From Verrucomicrobiota bacterium (GTDB taxonomy: Bacteria; Verrucomicrobiota; Verrucomicrobiia; Chthoniobacterales; UBA10450): DNA of 14,958 bases. Location: NCBI GenBank assembly GCA_003218815.1, contig QHON01000038.1, positions 1-14,958 on the forward strand, in the 5' to 3' direction. Below the pieces are notes generated by a model, which had not been told where the DNA came from, searched no databases, and saw nothing but the letters and a program-made list of their open reading frames with translations. Positions 1 to 7,600 of this stretch are shown in pieces (position 1 is the first letter of the stretch; each line of letters starts with the position of its first letter). The translations under genes were made by a program, and so were the position numbers.

Positions 1-1250
1 TACTGCGCGACCTCTTGTTGATGGACCGCCTCGTGAATCTCGCGCGCCTTCGTTTCGTCCACCGCGAGTATGTCCACAAAATCCTGGACATCCGCGTCGC
101 GTAATCCTTCCAAATTCGTAAACCCGGATTTCACAAGTATTAGTGCCTGCTCTTCGGTAATTGGCAGGGCACCGGCGAGTGTCTGCGCCGCCTGCGCCAC
201 TTTTTGTTCGACAGCGGTTGTGGCCGAAATGTCCTTGCCGATGTTAATTTCCCAGCCGGTGAGCCGCGAGGTTAAACGCGCATTTTGTCCTTTTTTTCCG
301 ATCGCGAGCGAAAGCTGGTCTTCATCGACGGAGATCTGCACACTCTTCTTCTCGGTATCGAACACCAAGTTCTTGACTTTGGCAGGTTTAAGCGCTTCGA
401 GCACAAATTCCTTTGGGTCGGAGCTCCAGCGAATTATATCGACCTTTTCATTGTTCAGTTCGCGGACAATATTTTTAACCCGTGAGCCGCGCATGCCTAC
501 GCAGGCGCCCACCGGATCCACTTTTTCGTTCGCGCTCCAGACGGCGATTTTCGTCCGATAACCCGCTTCCCGGGCGATGCCGCGAATCTCGACTGTGCCA
601 TCGGCGATTTCGCTCACCTCTAATTCAAAAAGACGGCGCACGAAATTCGGATGGCTACGCGAAACGATGATCTCGGGGCCGCGAATGCCGTTTTCCACCG
701 CGACCACGTAGGCGCGGAGCCGGTCGCCCACATTGTAATCTTCGACGACCACGCGTTCGCGCTGGGGCATGATGGCCTCAAATTTCCCAAGGTCGAGAAT
801 GACGTCGGAGCGATCGAAACGACGCACCGTTCCGCTGACGATTTCGCCGGCGCGATCTTTGAACTCCTCGTAAATCATTTCCTTTTCGACTTGGCGAATT
901 CGCTGCATCATCGCTTGCTTGGCAGTCTGTGCGGCAATGCGGCCGAAATTTCGCGGTGTCACTTCCACCTCGACCGTGTCACCGATACTTGCGTCCGGTT
1001 TGATCTTGCGGGCTCTTGAAAGCTCGATCTCGTCCTGTGGATTGCTGACATGATCGGCCACCAGCAAATTTGCCAGCGCGCGAATTTCACCGGTCTTCGG
1101 ATTGATATCGATGCGCAGGTCGCGCGACGCACCAACACTCTTCTTTGAGGCCGAAAGCAGCGCGTTCGAGACCGCTTCGAGCAGGATTTCGCGTTTGATC
1201 CCGCGCTCTCGCTCAAGGTAATCGAGCATGGCTATAAATTCTGCGTTCAT
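1..1250 (-). CDS. nusA: Transcription termination/antitermination factor NusA (3' end outside window)
   Basis: NusA binds RNA polymerase and nascent RNA in the cytoplasm and modulates pausing, intrinsic termination and antitermination. About 416 codons are visible with no stop before the left edge. The N terminus (MNAEFIAMLDYLERERGIKR) matches the NusA polymerase-binding domain. An S1 domain follows at about residues 130-200. KH1 carries DPVGACVGMRGSRV near residue 250 and KH2 carries LAIGKKGQNARLTSRLTGWE near residue 320; both are family signatures. A helix-hairpin-helix-like segment (EEQALILVKSGFTNLEGL) lies near residue 370. The ATG at 1250 gives the expected N terminus, but no Shine-Dalgarno is visible upstream. 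The gene is divergent from the glycosyltransferase gene, so rimP, the usual upstream partner, is absent here; infB would be expected beyond the left edge (inference). The leader carries a strong hairpin, annotated separately. Identification is very secure. Confidence 0.97.
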   Translation of the reverse strand, partial: MNAEFIAMLDYLERERGIKREILLEAVSNALLSASKKSVGASRDLRIDINPKTGEIRALANLLVADHVSNPQDEIELSRARKIKPDASIGDTVEVEVTPRNFGRIAAQTAKQAMMQRIRQVEKEMIYEEFKDRAGEIVSGTVRRFDRSDVILDLGKFEAIMPQRERVVVEDYNVGDRLRAYVVAVENGIRGPEIIVSRSHPNFVRRLFELEVSEIADGTVEIRGIAREAGYRTKIAVWSANEKVDPVGACVGMRGSRVKNIVRELNNEKVDIIRWSSDPKEFVLEALKPAKVKNLVFDTEKKSVQISVDEDQLSLAIGKKGQNARLTSRLTGWEINIGKDISATTAVEQKVAQAAQTLAGALPITEEQALILVKSGFTNLEGLRDADVQDFVDILAVDETKAREIHEAVHQQEVAQ

Positions 1251-1257
1251 AAAAACA

Positions 1258-1320
1258 TCTAGCCCGCAGACTAAAAAGAGTGGGACACCGGTTCCCACTC
1301 CGATCAGCGCGCGGACTAGA
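1258..1320 (-). promoter_or_regulatory. Structured nusA 5' leader: 11-bp outer stem enclosing the terminator hairpin
   Basis: In minus-strand RNA, the segment from 1320 to 1310 (UCUAGUCCGCG) can pair with that from 1268 to 1258 (UGCGGGCUAGA) over 11 consecutive positions: nine Watson-Crick pairs and two G-U wobbles. The helix encloses the terminator-like hairpin at 1278-1300, and its 3' strand ends 7 nt before the nusA ATG, so folding could mask the ribosome-landing site. The wobble pairs become mismatches in RNA of the opposite strand, which favours a function in the nusA transcript. I recognise no known riboswitch or ribosomal-protein leader. Folding and function are inferred from pairing by eye. 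Confidence 0.5.
1273..1300 (-). terminator. Terminator-like hairpin with U-run in the nusA leader
   Basis: Read on the minus strand, GAGTGGGA (1300-1293) and TCCCACTC (1285-1278) form a perfect 8-bp stem with a 7-nt loop, followed at once by five T residues (1277-1273). This is a textbook intrinsic terminator for minus-strand transcription. It ends only 22 nt before the nusA start codon. The plus strand has no T-run after the stem, so it should act in one direction. No minus-strand gene lies just upstream, because the neighbouring glycosyltransferase gene is on the plus strand. It is therefore more likely a leader attenuator than the end of another gene, though that role is inference. Confidence 0.7.
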
Positions 1321-1325
1321 AAGAC

Positions 1326-1353
1326 AACTTAGCTTCGCCTGCCGCTTCGTCAA
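1326..1353 (-). promoter_or_regulatory. Possible sigma70-type promoter for nusA
   Basis: On the minus strand TTGACG (1353-1348) resembles a -35 box and is followed after 16 nt by TAAGTT (1331-1326), a weak -10 box. Transcription from here would include the whole structured leader. The -10 match is poor, so this is only a candidate. Confidence 0.25.
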
Positions 1354-1370
1354 GCTGCGGCTCGGTTTGA

Positions 1371-1400
1371 GTTGACCTTAAAGAGTCAACATCGAACATC
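1371..1400. repeat. Small inverted repeat and AACATC-type simple repeat in the nusA/glycosyltransferase divergent spacer
   Basis: GTTGAC (1371-1376) and GTCAAC (1385-1390) form a perfect 6-bp inverted repeat around an 8-nt spacer. It runs directly into a short degenerate repeat of the form AACATCGAACATCCAACA (1389-1406), just before the glycosyltransferase ATG at 1411. It could be a small operator or simply low-complexity intergenic sequence. I recall similar AACATC-type runs between genes in other environmental genomes, but I cannot check this here. Confidence 0.3.
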
Positions 1401-1410
1401 CAACAACCCG

Positions 1411-2838
1411 ATGATTTCGCAGCCTAAAAGTTTATTGATTGTCCTGTTAATTTGGGCGGCGATTTACCTTCCCGCACTTGGCTCTCTCGCAATCAAAGGA
1501 GAAGAAGGACGGCGGATTTTGCCGGCGGTCCGGATGATCGAGACCGGCGATTACATCGTTCCGCGAGTGGGAAGCACCGCCTACTTCCGCAAGCCGCCGC
1601 TGGTGAACTGGCTAGTGGCATCGTCTTTCAAAGTATTTGGGATTCGCAATGAATGGACAGCCCGGCTGCCGTCCGCGCTTTCCGTACTTACGGTCGCAAT
1701 CGCATTTGTTACGGTCGCGCGCGCCAGTCTCGGCCCCAGCGGATCGATAACCGCGGCGCTCATTTGGCTGACGAATATCGGCATGATAGAAAAAGGTCGA
1801 TTGATCGAAATCGAAGGGCTCTACATTTCACTCTCCGGTCTCGCGATCATTTTTTGGTTGGGTTTTGTCTCGCAAAAAAGATCCCCATGGCTCATTTGGT
1901 TGCCAACATCGATCTTCCTCGGGTTGGCCTTGTTGGCGAAAGGCCCGCTTCATCTCGTATTTTTTTATGGAATCGTCTTCGCCGTCCTGTGGCAAACAAA
2001 GAATTGGCGTTTGCTTATCCATCCCGCGCACTTCACCGCGCTCGCCATTATGTTCGGAATTTTCGCAGCCTGGGCGATTCCGTTTCTCCAGAGCACCACT
2101 ATGCAAGTGGCGCTGCGTAAGTGGTCGGCTCAATTCAGCGGCCGGTTTAGCGCGAGCAATTTCAATTTTTCGAGTTGGATCCAAAATGTTCCGCGCGCTC
2201 TCGTCTATTTTCTGCCTTGGGTCATCCTGTTCCCATTCGTGCGGTTTACGCGATTCCAAGATGAACTACAGCGGCGACTAGCGCGCGCTCTTACCTGGGG
2301 AATTGTCGGTCCGTTTGTCGCCGTCAACCTCGTGCCCGGCGCGCTACCCCGATACAGCATGCCGGCATTGGTTCCAGCCTCATGGTTGCTTGCCATGAGT
2401 TATGTCGGCAATGCATGGCAATGGCCTCAGCGAATGCAGTTGGGGAGCGAACGAGTGTGGACTAGGGTGGTGGCAGCCTTTGTCGGACTTGGACTCGTGA
2501 TCGGTGGAATTGGGTATCCGCTTGCTGCGTTCGTTTTGAGAAACAGACAGCAGGTAAAAAAGGCGGCGGCGGAAATTAATGCCCTGGTGCCGGCGGGCGA
2601 GACGCTCTACGCGGTGGATCCGGATTATCAACCGGTGCTGTTTTACGTGAAAGCACCATTGATCTACGCGACCGAGATGACGAACCTGCCGCGGGATACA
2701 CATTATTTTCTTGTGGAGACGGAAGGCGAGCACGAAGCAACCACTACGCAACAGTGGGCGCCGAGGCGGACGCATCGACTCGCTCGCATCACGGATTATC
2801 GCAAGCGCGGGGTGACTCTCTTCGAGGTCGGGCCATAA
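1411..2838 (+). CDS. ArnT/PMT-type (GT39-like) membrane glycosyltransferase
   Basis: This is a polytopic inner-membrane GT-C glycosyltransferase of 475 residues. The family moves sugars from polyprenyl-phosphate donors to acceptors such as lipid A or proteins on the periplasmic side; the donor and acceptor here cannot be told. The first periplasmic loop after TM1 has the family signature KGEEGRR (residues 29-35), containing the acidic catalytic region, followed by AYFRKPPLVNWL (57-68) and ARLPSALSVL. A later loop carries ALPRYSMPALVPAS (311-324), like the RY..P motif of ArnT relatives. I count roughly ten or more hydrophobic segments, then a soluble C-terminal tail from about 380. The ATG at 1411 is preferred over an in-frame TTG at 1372, because the extra 13 residues are polar and overlap an inverted repeat; neither start has a Shine-Dalgarno. 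It ends 24 nt before the efflux operator, with no obvious terminator between. Confidence 0.85.
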   Translation: MISQPKSLLIVLLIWAAIYLPALGSLAIKGEEGRRILPAVRMIETGDYIVPRVGSTAYFRKPPLVNWLVASSFKVFGIRNEWTARLPSALSVLTVAIAFVTVARASLGPSGSITAALIWLTNIGMIEKGRLIEIEGLYISLSGLAIIFWLGFVSQKRSPWLIWLPTSIFLGLALLAKGPLHLVFFYGIVFAVLWQTKNWRLLIHPAHFTALAIMFGIFAAWAIPFLQSTTMQVALRKWSAQFSGRFSASNFNFSSWIQNVPRALVYFLPWVILFPFVRFTRFQDELQRRLARALTWGIVGPFVAVNLVPGALPRYSMPALVPASWLLAMSYVGNAWQWPQRMQLGSERVWTRVVAAFVGLGLVIGGIGYPLAAFVLRNRQQVKKAAAEINALVPAGETLYAVDPDYQPVLFYVKAPLIYATEMTNLPRDTHYFLVETEGEHEATTTQQWAPRRTHRLARITDYRKRGVTLFEVGP

Positions 2839-2841
2839 AGA

Positions 2842-2870
2842 TTGACAGTCTGGCAAATCGGAATTGGTTA
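2842..2870 (+). promoter_or_regulatory. Candidate promoter of the efflux operon
   Basis: A perfect -35 hexamer TTGACA lies at 2842-2847. With a 17-nt spacer the -10 would be TGGTTA (2865-2870), a poor match; an alternative TAGCAT (2869-2874) matches better but needs a 21-nt spacer. Either -10 lies inside the 24-bp palindrome, so a bound regulator would block polymerase. The start site cannot be fixed from sequence. Confidence 0.45.
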
Positions 2871-2885
2871 GCATGCTAACCAATT
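2862..2885. promoter_or_regulatory. Perfect 24-bp palindrome: probable SlyA/MarR operator
   Basis: AATTGGTTAGCA (2862-2873) is followed directly by its exact reverse complement (2874-2885), with no mismatch and no spacer. The central 12 bp, TTAGCATGCTAA (2868-2879), differs at one centre base from the SlyA consensus TTAGCAAGCTAA known from enterobacteria. It overlaps the predicted -10 region and lies just before a gene for a SlyA/MarR-type regulator, the usual layout for autorepression by a dimer of this family. Binding is inferred. Confidence 0.8.
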
Positions 2886-2896
2886 TAGCCTGCACC

Positions 2897-3442
2897 ATGT
2901 CTGACTGGGAAACAATTGGCCCGTTGCTACACGGCACGGCTCGCGCCTGGCGGCAAAAACTGGACGAGCGTCTTAAGCCAATGGGCTTGAGCCAGGCAAA
3001 GTGGCGCACTCTTTTGCATCTGTCTCTCGCGCCTGAGCCACTCACTCAGACAGAGATCGCCGCGCGACTTGGCGTGGAAGAGCCAACGGTCGTAACATTG
3101 TTGCATCGCTTGGAGAAGGAAGATTGGATCACGCGCCGGAATTCGCCCCGCGATCGTCGTTGCAAAGAGGTGCTGCTCGGCTGGCGGGCCCAGCGCATTA
3201 TCGCTCAGATCCAAACGGCGGCAGACGAACTTCGACATGAGTTGCTTGCCGGCATTCCAGCGTCCGAACTGCGAACCTGCATCAAAGTGCTCACACAGAT
3301 TTGTGAGAAAGCGGAAAGACGCGATGAAGCGCGAAGAATGGTTACCCCCTCCGTTCGTTTGCGTCAGAACGGCCAGAACAGTGATGCGTATCCGAATACA
3401 AGGAAAAGGGCGCGCCGCCGCGTCCCGAGGAGATCTCAATGA
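2897..3442 (+). CDS. MarR/SlyA-family transcriptional regulator
   Basis: This is a winged-helix DNA-binding protein of 181 residues that probably represses the efflux operon. LTQTEIAARLGVEEPTVVTL (about 49-68) is the helix-turn-helix with the recognition helix. RLEKEDWITRRNSPRDRRCK (71-90) is the wing, with the conserved D-R-R. Flanking helices should form the dimer interface. SlyA-like members typically release DNA when they bind aromatic or phenolic ligands. I chose the ATG at 2897 because the other ATG (2873) lies inside the operator palindrome and probably at or before the transcription start; no Shine-Dalgarno precedes either. The stop overlaps the next start codon (ATGA), indicating translational coupling. 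The C-terminal tail of about 35 residues (from 146) is rich in arginine and extends beyond the usual 140-150-residue family length. Confidence 0.88.
   Translation: MSDWETIGPLLHGTARAWRQKLDERLKPMGLSQAKWRTLLHLSLAPEPLTQTEIAARLGVEEPTVVTLLHRLEKEDWITRRNSPRDRRCKEVLLGWRAQRIIAQIQTAADELRHELLAGIPASELRTCIKVLTQICEKAERRDEARRMVTPSVRLRQNGQNSDAYPNTRKRARRRVPRRSQ
3427..3433 (+). promoter_or_regulatory. Strong Shine-Dalgarno site of the membrane fusion protein gene
   Basis: GAGGAGA at 3427-3433 lies 5 nt before the ATG at 3439. It is one of the few clear ribosome binding sites in the window and fixes this start. It lies within the last codons of the regulator gene. Confidence 0.75.
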
Positions 3443-4641
3443 AGCGCGCGCGCCTCACCAACCACCCTATTCCTAAGTGGGCTTATCTGCTTTTTATCGT
3501 CCTTGCTGCCTTCGTCTTGTATCGGATTTTTCAACACAGGGCCAGTGAGGTCAAAGCTGCCCAGCCGCCGGTGCGACCCGTACTTGTCGCCAAAATTATC
3601 ACAAAGGATGTGCCTCTTTATCTCGATGAAATTGGCACTTGCGCTGCGTATGAGACCGTTCAGGTCCAGGCCCAGGTGAGCGGTCAAATCGTCGCCCGTA
3701 ATTTTCAAGATGGCGCCGATGTGAAAAAGGGCGATTTGCTTTTCACGATTGATCCGCGGCCTTACCAGGCCGCGCTCGAACAAGCGCAGGGGCAGCTCGC
3801 GCAGGCGCAATCGAAATTGGTTCTCGATCAAATTACCCTGAAGCGCCAGCAGGAACTGCGCGCCAGAAATGTGATCTCACCCCAGGATCTGGACGCCGCT
3901 CAGGCGACAGTGAAAAGCGATGAGGCGATGGTAAAAACCGCCGAAGGCGCGGTCGCCGCTGCGCAGGTGAATCTGGATTATTGTAGTATTCGCTCGTCTA
4001 TCAATGGCCGGGCTGGTTTGCGGCTTGTCGATGTTGGCAACGTGGTGACTGGCGGAAACGGAGGAGGCGGCGGCGCGGTGCTGCTGACCATTCAGGGACT
4101 GGATCCCATTTACACCGATTTTACTGTTGCCGAAAATGACCTGCCGCTCGTACGGCGTTATCTTGGCGGCCCAAACGTTAAAGTGGAAACGCGCGCTGCG
4201 GACGGCAGCATGCCGCCACGTTTAGGCGACCTCTATTTCATCGACACGGCGGTTCAACCAGGCGCGGGCACGGTGAAAGCGCGAGGGGTCACCCCCAATC
4301 CCGACCATGCTCTTTGGCCGTTGGAATTCGTCCGTGTGCGTTTTATTCTCGACTTGTTCAAAGATGCGACGCTGGTGCCGTCGCAGGCCGTGCAAATTAG
4401 TCAGAGCGGCCCGTTTGTCTTCGTGGTGAAAGCAGACAACACGGTTGATTTGCGACCGGTCAAGCCCGGTCAACGGCAGGATGGCGACATGACCGTGATC
4501 CAGGATGGCGTTCAACCCGGTGAAACTGTCGTCGTTACAGGACAGCTTGCACTGGCGCCGGGAACAAAGGTCGATCCTAAACCATACAATCCTCCGGGTC
4601 CTCCGAACGGTGGCCAGGTTGCGGCGAAGGCCCCAATGTAG
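3439..4641 (+). CDS. RND efflux membrane fusion protein (periplasmic adaptor, MdtA/AcrA type)
   Basis: This 400-residue adaptor would link the inner-membrane RND pump to an outer-membrane channel. It is anchored by an N-terminal transmembrane helix (about 13-31, WAYLLFIVLAAFVLYRIF) and has no lipobox cysteine, so it is not a lipoprotein. The lipoyl half-motif VQVQAQVSGQIVARNFQDGA (74-93), then KKGDLLFTIDPRPY, is typical. An alpha-hairpin (about 107-180) has the tip RNVISPQDLDAAQ (143-155) used to dock TolC-type channels. The second lipoyl half (YCSIRSSINGRAG, 181-193), beta-barrel and membrane-proximal domains follow. A glycine-rich insert sits at 205-213. The start is set by the GAGGAGA site and the ATGA overlap with the regulator gene. 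No outer-membrane channel gene is in the window. Confidence 0.94.
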   Translation: MKRARLTNHPIPKWAYLLFIVLAAFVLYRIFQHRASEVKAAQPPVRPVLVAKIITKDVPLYLDEIGTCAAYETVQVQAQVSGQIVARNFQDGADVKKGDLLFTIDPRPYQAALEQAQGQLAQAQSKLVLDQITLKRQQELRARNVISPQDLDAAQATVKSDEAMVKTAEGAVAAAQVNLDYCSIRSSINGRAGLRLVDVGNVVTGGNGGGGGAVLLTIQGLDPIYTDFTVAENDLPLVRRYLGGPNVKVETRAADGSMPPRLGDLYFIDTAVQPGAGTVKARGVTPNPDHALWPLEFVRVRFILDLFKDATLVPSQAVQISQSGPFVFVVKADNTVDLRPVKPGQRQDGDMTVIQDGVQPGETVVVTGQLALAPGTKVDPKPYNPPGPPNGGQVAAKAPM

Positions 4642-4658
4642 AAAATCCGGTTCCCGAT

Positions 4659-7600
4659 ATGGCTGGAGAAGAACAACACGATGGAGCGGGGAAACATGAA
4701 GATAATTCGCCCCATACTGCCCGGGATGGGCAACAAGGGACGCGACCGGCGAGGGTTGGTGCGTCGCCGAAAGATAACGCCGGTGCCAAGCTAATCCAAG
4801 TCAGTGGCTCGGGGCTCTCGGGGCCCTTTATACGCCGGCCGGTGATGACTGTGCTATTGACGCTCTCGGTCATCGTCGCTGGGATAGCCACTTACGGCAA
4901 GCTCGCCGTCAACGATCTGCCCGCGGTCGATTATCCGGTTATCCAGGTCACGTGCGCATATCCCGGTGCGAACCCGACGACTATGGCGAACAACATCGCC
5001 ACCCCCCTGGAGAAGCAATTCCTGCAAATTCCAGGACTCGACATCATCACGAGCGCAAGCACGCAGGGGAATACGTCGTTCACACTCCAGTTTGTTCTCA
5101 GCAAGAGTATTGTTGACGCTGCCACAGATGTGCAAGCGGCGATTCAGCGGGCAACCGGGAAGCTGCCTCTCGATCTGCCCAGCCCGCCGACGTTCACAAA
5201 GACAAATCCGAACGATCAGGCGATTTATCTGCTCGGCTTACTCTCCGATACGTTGACCGATGGCGATCTCTACAAATATGCATCCACCGCCGTAGCGCAA
5301 CGCATCGCGATCTTGCCTGGCGTATCGCAGGTGAATATTTACGGCGTTCAGGGCGCGATTCGAATTAAAGCCGATCCCGCTGGGCTCGCTTCGCGCGGAC
5401 TGACGATGGACGATCTCGCCGGCGCGATCAAAGCGGGAACAGTTTACTCTGGCGCCGGCCAATTCGACGGGGTGCACCGTACATTTGTTCTTCTGCCAAA
5501 CGGGCAGATCGATCAGGCGGACGGATATCGTAATCTGATTGTCGCGCGGAACAGAGATGGCTCGCCCGTTTATCTACGCGATGTGGCCGACGTTTATCAA
5601 AGCGTGCAGGACGAGCGGATCTCACGTACATTTTGGATGCGCGGCTTTAATCCGCCCGGCTCCGTCGTCGTGCTGGCCGTCTCGCGACAAGCGGGCGCAA
5701 ATGCGGTCGAGGTTGCCAACTCGGTAAAAGCGCTCTTTCCCGAAATACGCGCGAGCCTCCCGGGATCGATCACCCTCGTTCCAGTCTTCGACCGGTCCCA
5801 GAGCATCGTCGATTCCGTTCACGATGTGCAATTCACACTCATGATCGCGTTCGTTCTGGTGGTGTTGGTGATCTATATCTTCCTTGGACGCGCCACGGAT
5901 ACGCTCATTCCCGCGGTCGCACTTCCCTTGTCTTTGCTGCTCACGGTCGCGGTGATGTTCACGCTCAACTATTCCATCAACAATTTGACCTTGATGGCGC
6001 TTACGTTGGCAATCGGATTCCTCGTCGATGACGCCATTGTGTTTCTGGAGAATGTCGTGCGTCGCGCGGAGCATGGTGAATCGATTCTGAAAGCCGCTTT
6101 CAACAGCGCTGGCGAGATTTCCGTGACCATCATGTCGATGACACTGTCGCTGGCTGCGGTTTTTATTCCTCTGGTCTTTTTGCCCGGCTTGCTTGGTCGC
6201 ATCTTCCGTGAATTTTCGGTTACGATTATCGTCGCCATTCTCGCTTCGGGACTTATTTCGTTAACTCTTACTCCGCTGATGTGCGCGCGCATTCTGGGCG
6301 AACGTAAAGCGGGACACAAACGGGCTCGCATGGAAAAATGGACCAGCGATTTCATCCAACGCGTGATCGCAGGGTATGGCAAGGCCCTGGACAAATTTCT
6401 CGATCGCGCCTGGCTGACCGTTCCGATCCTCCTCGGATGCATTCTCGGCCTCTGGTTTTTCTTCACCCATTTGCCGTTCACCTTGCTGCCGCCAGGCGAC
6501 AGCGGCTTCATAAGGGGAGTTTTCATCGCTCAGGAAGGCTCTTCGCCCGCGCAGATGCATGCCTATCAGCAGCAGGTGAATCAGAAACTGAAGGACGATC
6601 CAAATATCGGACAATTTTTCACCCTCGCTGGCTTCGCAGCTCGCACTTCGTCCTCGCAAGGCCTCATTTTTTGTTTTCTGAAACCAAGGAGTCAGCGCCT
6701 GCCAATCGACCAATGCATCCCCCAATTGCAGAAATCGATCAGCTCGATTCCAGGCATAACCGCGGTCTTGCAGCCAAACCCCGTGCTGCAAATCAATGTT
6801 GGCGCCACTAGCCAGACGCAGGGGCAGTACGCTTACACGCTCAGCGGCATTGTACCCGATGACGTCTACGCGGCTGCCAATCAGTTAATGACCAAGCTAA
6901 AAGATTTCAAAGGCTTCGCGTCCGTCCGCTCTGATTATTACAACAGTACACCGAATCTCACTGTCGATATTGACCGTGAGCGCGCCGCCACTTACGGCGT
7001 TTCGACTTCCGCTGTCCAGAGTTTGCTGCGCACTGCTTACTCGCAAAACTACGTCTACTTAATCAAACAGCCCGAGGACCAGTATCAGGTGATTCTCGAA
7101 GTGAAAGACAAAGAGCGGGCGCAGCCGGCTGACCTCAACGATCTTTATGTGCGTAGCAACACCGGCGGCAGCTTTAGCGCGACGGGAGTAGGTGGTGGAA
7201 CGATCACAACGACAACTGGCACTGCCGCGAACCTGGTGCCGCTGCGAGCCGTAACATCGACCAAGCAGATCGTTGGTCCGCAGGCGGTCAATCACTTCAA
7301 TCAATTCACCAGTGTGACCATCAACTTCAATCTATTGCCGAACGTCGCGATCGGTGATGCCACCAAATTCATCGAAGACAGCTTCGCACAAGTGCACCAG
7401 CAAATCCCCAGTGTCCAAGCCACGTTTCAAGGTGAAGCGCTTGTCTTTCGCCAACTCTTTAAGTCGCTGCCGCTGCTCCTACTGTCGGCGATTTTTGTCA
7501 TGTATGTGATTCTGGGAATTCTTTACGAAAGCTACGTCCATCCGATCACGGTGCTTTTCCCCGCGATCGTGCCGGCGGTCGTGGGCGGCTTATTCACCCT

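Noticed and set aside
1372..1410. TTG start giving the glycosyltransferase 13 more residues
   Set aside because: The extra residues are polar, come before a good signal-anchor start at the ATG (1411), and overlap an inverted repeat.
5622..6791. Three long minus-strand open frames (150-185 residues) opposite the RND pump gene
   Set aside because: The plus-strand pump is unmistakable here. The antisense products are charged, low-complexity sequences without family motifs, as expected from G+C-rich shadow frames.
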